Origin: JBOFFC01 sp051648405
GTDB lineage: Bacteria > Planctomycetota > Planctomycetia > Pirellulales > Lacipirellulaceae
Assembly (NCBI GenBank): GCA_051648405.1
Contig: JBOFFC010000080.1
Location: 1-13,018 of the forward strand
DNA: 13,018 nucleotides
Direction of reading: 5' to 3'
In this document: positions 7,073 to 13,018 of the stretch, piece after piece
Layout: each line of letters starts with the position of its first letter
Numbering within the stretch: the first letter of the stretch is position 1
Made by a program: the position numbers and the translations under genes
Notes under the pieces: model-generated
Databases searched by the model: none
The model's input: only the letters and a program-made list of their open reading frames with translations
Told to the model about the DNA's origin: nothing

Positions 7073-8161
7073 TCACTCTGCGACCACTTCGCCCCCAGCC
7101 CGTGTCGATCGGGCGCGGTAGAGAAGAGGGTTGATGTCGTTGCCGATGAAGGCGACCGAACCATCGGTCGAAGCGAAGTTCGCGCCGCCGGGGTGCTTGC
7201 TGCGGAATCCACGGTAACGGGTCCAGCACTCCAGCGCGCCGGGGTTTGTGCAGGCCCCCGAGGCGAGGGCGTCCCAGTTGAGCTGGATCGCCGTGACAGC
7301 CCAGTCGCCGTCGCTCGACCACGCGGCGCTGTTGGTGTCTTCCGGGGACGACTCACCGATCAGGAACGTCTTGCTTGTGCCGTCGGCGACCTGATTGAGC
7401 TTCACTCCCCCGCGGATGTACGTGGTCCGCCAGAACATCCCCACGCAATCGTCCCCCGTGTAGCACTGGAAGAGCGGGTTGTAGGTGTAGAGCCCGGGTG
7501 GTTGGGGGGCGAAGGCGGCAGTGAACTCGAAGTGCCCGTCCCCCGCGTTCCCCTTGTAGCAAGTCGTCGCCACGATTGGTGGCCCGGTGGTCCCCGGAGT
7601 GCTGGGGACGCGCACGCCGTCGGTGTAGGGGAACTGGTTGGTCTTCGCCCCGCCCGCCTCGTCCGACGGACAAGCGAGCACCTGAGGCTGCTGCGCGATC
7701 GCCTGCCGGAAGGATGCGTCGCGGTGGTTCATCCCCAGGCGGTTGCGGTCGTTCCAGTCGCCGTTGACGCCGCCGTTGGGGATGTCGAACTGGTCGTAGA
7801 GCGACTGTTCCTCGACGAACGGCAGGACACGCACGATCCAGCCACCGCCGTCGCGGCCCCCTTTCGGGTCGGGAAACTGATTCCTACTGGTCCAGGTCGC
7901 TGTCAGCTCGTTGATCTTCACCTTCTGGACTCCCGTCCCGAAGTAGTAGTCCTCATCGACCGGGAAGTGCCCCTTCTGGTCGTGATAGTTGAGCGCAGCC
8001 AGGGCGATGTTCTTCAGGTTGTTGACGCAGCTCGACCGCCGAGCCGCCTCGCGTGCGGCCTGCACCGCGGGGAGCAGCAGCGCGACCAGGATCCCGATGA
8101 TCGCGATCACAACGAGGAGCTCGACGAGCGTGAACGCCGGTCGGTTCGTTCTCGACAACAT
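7073..8161 (-). CDS. DUF1559 protein, prepilin-type N-terminus (gene 2)
   Basis: This is a 362-residue DUF1559 family protein, pseudopilin-like at the N-terminus with a large exported domain of unknown function. Predicted prepilin cleavage is before F10 (PAFTLVELLVV, E14 at +5). Residues 10-42 are identical to residues 13-45 of DUF1559 gene 1, while the remainder differs strongly. VLACPSDEAGG (161-171) and VADGTSKTFLIGESS (258-272) are family blocks, and H323 followed by nine residues and DG (333-334) is the C-terminal signature. Cysteines at 201, 233, 239, 304 and 312 could form disulphides outside the cell; gene 1 has almost none, so the exported domains differ in stabilisation. The ATG at 8161 is favoured over an in-frame TTG three codons upstream. 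The start region is covered by a perfect inverted repeat (8165-8179). Its neighbours are the PEP-CTERM gene 117 bp upstream and the lipoprotein gene downstream. Confidence 0.93.
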   Translation of the reverse strand: MLSRTNRPAFTLVELLVVIAIIGILVALLLPAVQAAREAARRSSCVNNLKNIALAALNYHDQKGHFPVDEDYYFGTGVQKVKINELTATWTSRNQFPDPKGGRDGGGWIVRVLPFVEEQSLYDQFDIPNGGVNGDWNDRNRLGMNHRDASFRQAIAQQPQVLACPSDEAGGAKTNQFPYTDGVRVPSTPGTTGPPIVATTCYKGNAGDGHFEFTAAFAPQPPGLYTYNPLFQCYTGDDCVGMFWRTTYIRGGVKLNQVADGTSKTFLIGESSPEDTNSAAWSSDGDWAVTAIQLNWDALASGACTNPGALECWTRYRGFRSKHPGGANFASTDGSVAFIGNDINPLLYRARSTRAGGEVVAE

Positions 8162-8164
8162 GGC

Positions 8165-8179
8165 TTCCAAACCTTGGAA
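8165..8179 (-). promoter_or_regulatory. Inverted repeat over the ribosome binding site of DUF1559 gene 2
   Basis: On the minus strand TTCCAA-GGT-TTGGAA ends 3 nt before the ATG at 8161. The arms are perfectly complementary. The only Shine-Dalgarno-like bases (AAGG, GGAA) lie in the stem and loop, so folding or a bound protein could limit translation. Regulatory use is inference. Confidence 0.35.
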
Positions 8180-8278
8180 AGAAACAGACTGCCCCGATCC
8201 TCTTCACGGCTCCACGAGCGGGGCCCACCCCAACTCTGCCTCGCCCCGCCCGCGGAGCCGATCTCCCCCCCGTACTAC

Positions 8279-9679
8279 TCACGCCGCGACGCGACGGCCC
8301 GCGCCGAGAGCGACAGCGACGCAGCAGACCATCGCGAGCGAAGTGGGCTCGGGGATGGCGGTGGCTGTCGATGCGCCGGTCCCATAGTTCAGCGACCAAA
8401 CGTTGTAGTCCGCCTGAGTGACCGTCCCGGGAGTCGTGTCCCCCGGCAGCGCCACTGACGTCCCCAGGGCGTCACGCCACACGGTGTAGTCGGCGGCATT
8501 GACCACGCCATCGCCGTTGTAGTCTCCGTCGCCGGCCGGCGGTCGCGCGACGAGCCGGAAGCTCTGAACCTCCAGCGCCAGGCGGCCGGTATCCGTGTCA
8601 TTGGCTTGGATCTGCATCTGGAACATCCCGAAGTTCTGCAACCCGTCGCCGTCGTTGTTCAGTCCGAATGAGCGCACGATCTGCGACTGGGACCCCGAGC
8701 CGAGCGGGATCGTGAACGTCGAGAATCCGGTCGAGTCGAACGCTGACGTGGGGACCGCGAAGTAGAAGTCTTCGCTACCCAGGCCGGGACCACTGTCGTT
8801 CCCGTCCCGGTCGCCTAGCACCACGTTGAACGTGCTGGCGGCGTTCCCGGGGCTCAACTTGGCGAGCACCTCGATCTGGTACTCGGCGGCGTTGAAGTCC
8901 ACGTTCAGCCCGCTGAACCCGGCGCCACCGCCAGGGCCACCCGCCGCAGCCGGGTCAGCGTTGATCAGGATCGTGCTTCCCGACGTGTCAAACGCGCCCG
9001 GCTGCTGAAAGGAACCGAATGTGAACCGGGCGACCTGAGCGTTGTACTGGGACGAGGTGTACTCAAACAGCAACGGGTTGCCCGGGTCCTCGACCTTGAC
9101 GCTGCCGATGTCGATCTTGAGCCGATTCGTGCCGCCGAACAGGCTCTGGACCTGAACCTGCCGCAAGCCGTAGTTCTGGACCTCGTCGCCGGGAAGCTGG
9201 TTGAAGGCCGTTTGACGGAAGACCGGGCCGGGGCTCACAAGAGACTGCGTCAACGTGATTGGCGTCCCGACGGCGGCGAACTGTAGGTCGAAGTAGTACT
9301 GGTACTCTTCACCCGCCCCGGGTCCGTCGTTGTCCACCAGCACCACGTTGAAGCCCGGCGCGGTGTTGAGCGGGTCGATCGTCAGATTCACGACGATCTG
9401 TGTCGTCGCGGCGCTGAAGTCCGGCGACGTGATGTCCGACCCCATCCCGCCGAACAGGCCGTTGCCGGGATCGACGTCGTTGGCGATGTCAAGCCGGATC
9501 ACGCTACCGGTGGCGTCGAGCGCGTCGAAATCGTTGAAGTCGCCGAACGCGAACCCGTTCGTGCGGTACTGGACCGCGTCAAAGTTCGCGAACACCGCTG
9601 CTTCGCTACAAGGGGCTACCGCCCCCACGAAAAGCGCCGCCAACAGATGAGCCGCTAGGGCCCGGTTGCCAATCGACAT
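8279..9679 (-). CDS. PEP-CTERM exoprotein with two related beta domains and a dockerin-like module
   Basis: This is a secreted surface or matrix protein of 466 residues; function beyond sorting is unknown. A signal peptide spans 1-28 (ALAAHLLAALFVGAVAPCSEA). Two similar domains follow: about 29-200 and 204-380. They align at FAFGDFNDFDALDATGS (43-59) with FTFGSFQQPGAFDTSGS (219-235), at FNVVLVDNDG (110-119) with FNVVLGDRDG (284-293), and at VQNYGLRQVQVQ (167-178) with LQNFGMFQMQIQ (347-358), so the gene arose by internal duplication. Residues 383-432 hold a dockerin-like region: one good calcium loop, D386-x-N-x-D390-G-x-x-N394-x-x-D397, and a second, degenerate one ending at D424. The C-terminus has PEPT (443-446), a hydrophobic helix and an Arg pair (462-463), the PEP-CTERM/exosortase sorting signal. 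The ATG at 9679 is supported by GGAG 5 nt upstream. No exosortase gene is in the window. Confidence 0.9.
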   Translation of the reverse strand: MSIGNRALAAHLLAALFVGAVAPCSEAAVFANFDAVQYRTNGFAFGDFNDFDALDATGSVIRLDIANDVDPGNGLFGGMGSDITSPDFSAATTQIVVNLTIDPLNTAPGFNVVLVDNDGPGAGEEYQYYFDLQFAAVGTPITLTQSLVSPGPVFRQTAFNQLPGDEVQNYGLRQVQVQSLFGGTNRLKIDIGSVKVEDPGNPLLFEYTSSQYNAQVARFTFGSFQQPGAFDTSGSTILINADPAAAGGPGGGAGFSGLNVDFNAAEYQIEVLAKLSPGNAASTFNVVLGDRDGNDSGPGLGSEDFYFAVPTSAFDSTGFSTFTIPLGSGSQSQIVRSFGLNNDGDGLQNFGMFQMQIQANDTDTGRLALEVQSFRLVARPPAGDGDYNGDGVVNAADYTVWRDALGTSVALPGDTTPGTVTQADYNVWSLNYGTGASTATAIPEPTSLAMVCCVAVALGAGRRVAA

Positions 9680-9840
9680 GGAGTCTCCGATAAGAGTCTG
9701 GGCGGTCGCGACGGGCCGGCGTCCGGCTGGCATCGCGGCTGGCGTCCATAGGGGAGGAGTAGTCTGTTTGCGTAACGAGGTCTGGTCGGTTTGCGACTGC
9801 GTGTTCGTCTCACGCCCCTCGATTCAATCTCTTGCTCAGT
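9680..9840. promoter_or_regulatory. Upstream region of the PEP-CTERM gene, with nested short repeats
   Basis: This 161-bp stretch should contain the promoter of the minus-strand PEP-CTERM gene, but no convincing -35/-10 pair is visible. Short direct repeats cluster at 9718-9747: GGCGTCC at 9718-9724 and 9741-9747, enclosing GGCTGGC at 9725-9731 and 9737-9743. They could be binding half-sites or replication-slippage remains. Confidence 0.3.
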
Positions 9841-10049
9841 TCAATCGGTTGCTCCGTGTCGGCGGCGGGCAACGGCCACCAACGCGGTTACCGACAGCAG
9901 CAATGCGGACGACTCGGGCACAACGTCCAGACGAAAGCAGTCGATCTCGACGTACAGCCGATCGGCCGCACCGATGCTAGCGTCGCCAGACAAACGCCGA
10001 GCGCGCAGGCTGCACGGGCCCAGGGTTCGCGGGTTGAATAGGGAATCAT
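9841..10049 (-). pseudogene. Remnant of a PEP-CTERM protein gene (signal peptide and sorting tail in different frames)
   Basis: The frame ending at the stop 9841-9843 reads RLYVEIDCFRLDVVPESSAL, then a hydrophobic stretch (LLLSVTALVAVA) and RRRH, followed by a five-residue tail. That is a PEP-CTERM sorting tail with PES in place of PEP, preceded by an exported-domain-like strand. This frame is open for 70 codons (9844-10053) but has no ATG. In another frame an ATG at 10047-10049 begins MIPYSTREPWARAACALGVC followed by LATLASV, which resembles a signal peptide. The simplest reading is a PEP-CTERM gene that lost its middle and its frame, leaving both ends about 200 bp apart. A chance match of the signal-peptide part is possible; the sorting tail is more secure. 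It lies directly upstream of the intact PEP-CTERM gene on the same strand. Confidence 0.5.
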
Positions 10050-10676
10050 GAGGTCACTCAAGAGGTGAGTCAGTTCGCGGAGTAGCGAGGCAGTACGAAG
10101 ATCCGAGCAGAAAGAAAAGGTGTCGAGACGAACGCCGCAGAGGGCACGAGCACGGCGCACCGCGAGTCGGTGCGTGCCGCGCGGCGAAAGCCCCGGCGAC
10201 TCATTTGCCCTTGGAGGAGTCAGCACCGGCCCACGAGCACCCGGCGGCACGTCCGCGAGTGCGGTCCGGGAAGCCCGGCGCTTCGGAATAGAGAGCTGGT
10301 CCGCCAACCCCGAATCCCGGCTCCGAGTTTGCTCAATCGGGGCGTCCGCTGCACTGAGAACGAGCATCAATCGGCTGCGGTTTTATCGCAGTGGCTGCCG
10401 CAAGGCACTCGGGATCGACGCGATCTTATGCCGGTGCCTTGCGAAAAACCCGGTCAAAAACTACTTTCGCAGTCCGTGCGTGCGGTGACGCAATTTCTCT
10501 CCCTCGTCGATTGGTGGGGCCCGGACGTGATTGCCGCTGGGCGCCGAATCGCGGCAAACCTGCGCGGCGTCCGTCGTCCGCTAATCGCCTCTATCGCACG
10601 TCGCACGCTTCCTTGAGCGGCCGTCGAAGCCCCTTCCCGCTGGCCTTTGCCGGCCATCCCGATCGTCGTCCCGGTC
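10050..10676. other. Gene-poor region upstream of the XylR-like regulator
   Basis: No convincing gene is found in these 627 bp. Open frames on both strands here are arginine- and proline-rich without family features. Visible structure includes short inverted repeats at 10056-10070 (ACTCA/TGAGT), 10375-10391 (CTGCG/CGCAG) and 10477-10492 (TGCGT/ACGCA), and the longer nested one at 10399-10443. The stretch 10444-10461 is locally rich in A. The promoter of the regulator gene should lie near the right end, but no clear core elements are seen. Confidence 0.5.
10399..10443. repeat. Nested inverted repeat upstream of the regulator gene
   Basis: CGCAAGGCAC (10399-10408) is the exact reverse complement of GTGCCTTGCG (10434-10443), separated by 25 nt. 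Inside the spacer GATCG-ACG-CGATC (10413-10425) is a second perfect palindrome. The pair could fold as a two-level hairpin in RNA or be a paired protein-binding site. It is about 235 bp before the regulator start and has no T-run after it, although an A-rich tract follows. Confidence 0.45.
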
Positions 10677-11876
10677 ATGCTCAAACGCGTCGCCGTACTC
10701 ATAAATCCGGTCCGTTCGTGGGGGCGTGGCGTACTCACCGGGATTGCCTCGTTCGCACGGGGGCACCGGGCGTGGAGCGTCTACCACGACGAACGCCCCC
10801 ACGGCGCTCGCTTCCCGGAATGGCTGAAGACTTGGCGTGGGGACGGCATGATCGCCGCGATCGACAGCGCTGCGATGGCGGAGTTCGTTCGCAATTCGGG
10901 CACGCCGACGGTTGATCTCAGCGACGAGTTTCCCCTGCCCGGAGTCCCGGTGCTCCGCCAGCACGACGCCCTGGCGGCGCGAGTCGCGTACGAGCACCTC
11001 CACGGCCTGGGGCTCCGTCGCTTCGCGTTCTGCGGCTTTCAAGGGTTCAACTACTCGGAAGCGCGGAAGGCCGAGCTCGCGCGACTCACCACCGAAGCGG
11101 GCCTGTCGCTCGAGTGCCTCGACATCCCGTTCGCGGCCGGGATGATGTCCGCCGGCATCGAAGCCGACGGCATGATGCACCAACCGGAGCTAATCCGCTG
11201 GCTCGAAGGACTCGAGAAGCCGGCGGGTCTCGTCGCTTGCAACGACGTTCGTGCGCTCCAGGTTCTTAACGCGGCGCGGGAGGCCGGCCTCCGTTCGCCG
11301 GACCAGATCGCGGTCGTCGGCATCGACAACGACAAGATCGTCTGCGACCTCGCCGACCCCCCGCTGTCGAGCGTCGACCTCGACATGGCGCGGCTCGGCT
11401 ACCGGGCCGCGTCGATGCTCGCGCGGATGATGGAGGGCGAAGCCCCGCCGACCGAGAAGACGCTCAGCGAGCCCGCCGGGATCGTCGTGCGCCAGTCGAG
11501 CGACGTCCTCGCAGTCGCCGACCCCGAGATGGCCGAGATCGCCCGCTTCATCCAGCAGAATGCTTGCAAGGGGATCTCGGTCGAGGACGTCGTCGCCGCG
11601 GCAGGCGTCTCGCGTAGCACGCTCGAGCGGCGGTTTGGGAAAGCCGTTGGCCGTAGCGTGAAGGCCGAGGTCAACCGCGTCCGACTGCGGCGGATCATGG
11701 ACCTCCTCGCGGGGACCGACTACAAGCTCGAGACGATCGCCCGCATGACCGGTTTCTCGCACGCAGAGTACATGAGCGCGCTGTTCAAGAAGTTCACCGG
11801 CATGACCCCCGGCGCCTACCGTCGCGAGCACAGCGACCTGCTCGGCGAGGCGGCGGTTGCAGCCGAACGCCGTTAG
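10677..11876 (+). CDS. XylR-type AraC-family transcriptional regulator with sugar-binding-like sensor domain
   Basis: This is a DNA-binding regulator of 399 residues with the two-part layout of E. coli XylR. Residues about 3-275 are a LacI/periplasmic-binding-protein-like ligand domain (VAVLINPVRSWGRGVLTGI at 4-22; FAFCGF at 116-121; GLVACNDVRALQVL at 184-197; IAVVGIDND at 211-219; PPLSSVDLDMARLGYRA at 228-244). Residues about 285-385 are the AraC/XylS DNA-binding domain with two helix-turn-helix units (VEDVVAAAGVSRSTLERRF; LETIARMTGFSHAEYMSALF), ending in the family signature FKKFTGMTPGAYRR. The inducer is likely a sugar or related small molecule, but no sugar gene is beside it. The ATG at 10677 is chosen because the first strand of the sensor begins there; an in-frame TTG at 10647 is less likely. 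No Shine-Dalgarno sequence is evident. The amidohydrolase gene starts 91 bp downstream on the same strand and may be co-transcribed. Confidence 0.92.
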   Translation: MLKRVAVLINPVRSWGRGVLTGIASFARGHRAWSVYHDERPHGARFPEWLKTWRGDGMIAAIDSAAMAEFVRNSGTPTVDLSDEFPLPGVPVLRQHDALAARVAYEHLHGLGLRRFAFCGFQGFNYSEARKAELARLTTEAGLSLECLDIPFAAGMMSAGIEADGMMHQPELIRWLEGLEKPAGLVACNDVRALQVLNAAREAGLRSPDQIAVVGIDNDKIVCDLADPPLSSVDLDMARLGYRAASMLARMMEGEAPPTEKTLSEPAGIVVRQSSDVLAVADPEMAEIARFIQQNACKGISVEDVVAAAGVSRSTLERRFGKAVGRSVKAEVNRVRLRRIMDLLAGTDYKLETIARMTGFSHAEYMSALFKKFTGMTPGAYRREHSDLLGEAAVAAERR

Positions 11877-11967
11877 CAGCCCAGCGGCTGGCCCCCGGCG
11901 CCCTCCCCCCGCGGGCGAGTACACTCGGCAGCGCCAACCCCAGGCCGTCCCCTGCGCGCTCGCTCCG

Positions 11968-13018
11968 ATGCCCAACACCGTCTTCATCGCCGCACGATTT
12001 TGCGGGCCGGGGAGCACGCGGTTCCCCGAAGCGACGGCGATCGCAGCGGTTGAGGGGCGGCTGGTGGCGATCGGCACGCCGGACGACTGCCGGGCGGCAG
12101 CCGGCGCCGGCGCCAGGCGCATCGACCTCGGCGGCCGAACGATCTGCGCAGGGTTCCGCGACCCGCACGTCCACCTCTGGAAGGTCGGCCGGTTGGTGAG
12201 CGCGCTGGCCGACTTGCGCGGCGCCCGGTCGCTGGACGACGTGCGGGCGCGCCTCGACGCGCACGCGGCGCGCCTCGCGCCGGGGGAGTGGCTCCTCGCG
12301 CGCGGCGTCAACGAGCTCAAGCTCGCCGAAGGGCGGCTCCCCGATCGCAAGCTGCTCGACCAGTGGTTCGGAGCGACGCCGACCCTGCTGACGCGGGCTT
12401 GCGCCCATGTGGCGATCGCGAGCTCCGCGGCGCTCGTCGCCGCGGGGATCGGCCCCACGTCGGCCGATCCGCCGGGGGGCGAGCTCGAGCGCGACGCGCA
12501 CGGCGCGCCAACGGGGCTCCTCAAGGAGACGGCGATCGCGCTCGTCGAACGCGCCGCCCCGGCGCCGACCGAGCGCGACTACCGCGAGTGGATCTCCACG
12601 GCGCAGCGCCACCTGGCCGCTTCGGGGGTCGTGGCGGCGACCGACCCCGGAGTGGACGACGCGCTCCTCGACGCCTACCGGGAGATGGACGCGGCCGGCG
12701 AGCTGCTTCTGCGGACCGCGGCGATGCGCCTGGCCCCCGAGGGCCGCCCGGCGACTCTCGAAGAGACCTCCCTCCCCGAGTTCGGCGATCGCCTCTCGAT
12801 CGACACGGCCAAGTTCTTCCTCGACGGGGGCCTCAGCGGCGCAACCGCCGCGATCAGCCGTGACTACCGCCACGCCCCTACGCGCGGCGTGCTGCGGATG
12901 ACGGCCGACGAGTTCGCCGAGCGTGTCGCCCCCTACGAGCGGGCCGGCTACAGCGTCGCGGCGCACGCGATCGGCGACGTGGCGATCGACGCGGCGCTCG
13001 CGGCGTGGGAGTCGCTGC
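11968..13018 (+). CDS. YtcJ-type metal-dependent amidohydrolase (3' end beyond window)
   Basis: This is a member of amidohydrolase family 3 (YtcJ/N-substituted formamide deformylase-like), cytoplasmic, hydrolysing an amide or similar C-N bond; the substrate is unknown. The first 350 codons are present and open to the edge; family members usually run past 500 residues. Residues 1-60 are the small beta domain (EGRLVAIGTPDD; RIDLGGRTI), followed by the metal-binding H67-V-H69 in FRDPHVHL. Further family blocks are H147 (RACAHVAIASSAAL), GELERDAHGAPTGLLKETA (171-189), K282 and D286 (AKFFLDGGLSGATAA), and H333 (AAHAIGDVAID). Differences from the usual pattern are ARGVNE (111-116) where GxGWDE is common, and S152 where an Asn after the block histidine is usual, so specificity may differ. 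The ATG at 11968 is the natural start of the beta domain; no good ribosome binding site is seen. Confidence 0.88.
   Translation, partial: MPNTVFIAARFCGPGSTRFPEATAIAAVEGRLVAIGTPDDCRAAAGAGARRIDLGGRTICAGFRDPHVHLWKVGRLVSALADLRGARSLDDVRARLDAHAARLAPGEWLLARGVNELKLAEGRLPDRKLLDQWFGATPTLLTRACAHVAIASSAALVAAGIGPTSADPPGGELERDAHGAPTGLLKETAIALVERAAPAPTERDYREWISTAQRHLAASGVVAATDPGVDDALLDAYREMDAAGELLLRTAAMRLAPEGRPATLEETSLPEFGDRLSIDTAKFFLDGGLSGATAAISRDYRHAPTRGVLRMTADEFAERVAPYERAGYSVAAHAIGDVAIDAALAAWESL

Noticed and set aside
9888..10370. 160-codon minus-strand open frame upstream of the PEP-CTERM gene as a complete gene
   Set aside because: Composition is shadow-like and it shows no domain. Only its part from the ATG at 10049 resembles a signal peptide, and the sorting tail is in another frame; it is treated as a remnant instead.
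10120..10616. Overlapping plus-strand open frames in the gene-poor region
   Set aside because: Arg/Pro/Ser-rich, no ribosome binding sites, no recognisable motif, and they pass through the inverted repeats.
11794..12966. Open frame of about 390 codons on the minus strand over the amidohydrolase
   Set aside because: Arg/Ala/Gly-rich shadow; the plus-strand frame has all expected amidohydrolase blocks in order.
1..13018. CRISPR array, transposase, toxin-antitoxin pair, phage defence genes, tRNA or rRNA
   Set aside because: None was seen: no regularly spaced direct repeats, no such protein motifs, no tRNA-like TPsiC arm.

Overview
The window is high-GC bacterial DNA, and its gene content points to a planctomycete (Planctomycetota, probably order Pirellulales; this is inference from gene families, not a measured placement). 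The markers are two DUF1559 proteins (prepilin-type N-terminus plus an H-X9-DG C-terminal motif), a PEP-CTERM exoprotein carrying a dockerin-like EF-hand module, a small lipoprotein next to a DUF1559 gene, and a XylR-type regulator that joins a sugar-binding-protein-like domain to an AraC DNA-binding domain. Nine protein genes are supported, one of them cut by the right edge, plus one probable gene remnant.

Layout. A hairpin-forming inverted repeat pair (1-83) lies just past the end of a UDP-glucose 6-dehydrogenase gene (98-1420, minus). A 523-bp non-coding divergent region separates it from a soluble PAS-PAS chemoreceptor (1944-3275, plus), which ends at a strong intrinsic terminator (3337-3382). 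Facing it is a membrane-anchored M48 zinc protease (3397-4434, minus). A 177-bp divergent region with three palindromes follows, then DUF1559 gene 1 (4612-5622, plus). A minus-strand series comes next: PEP-CTERM protein (9679-8279), DUF1559 gene 2 (8161-7073), lipoprotein (7009-6575) and SGNH/GDSL hydrolase (6481-5678). It is ordered 5' to 3' with gaps of 117, 63 and 93 bp, so the last three could be one transcript. A roughly 1-kb gene-poor stretch (9680-10676) holds what looks like an internally deleted PEP-CTERM gene and a nested inverted repeat. The window closes with a XylR-like regulator (10677-11876, plus) and the first 350 codons of a YtcJ-type amidohydrolase (11968 to the edge, plus).

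How the genes relate. Most products act at or outside the cytoplasmic membrane: UDP-glucuronate supply for exopolysaccharide, a BdlA-like sensor, a membrane protease, pseudopilin-like DUF1559 proteins, a lipoprotein, an exported esterase-like enzyme and a sorted exoprotein. This looks like a cell-surface neighbourhood rather than one pathway. I see no CRISPR array, transposase, phage gene, tRNA or rRNA. I do not see a clearly new multi-gene system. The most unusual items are the PEP-CTERM remnant, the duplicated exoprotein, the repeat pair at the left edge, and the palindrome clusters upstream of DUF1559 gene 1 and of the regulator.
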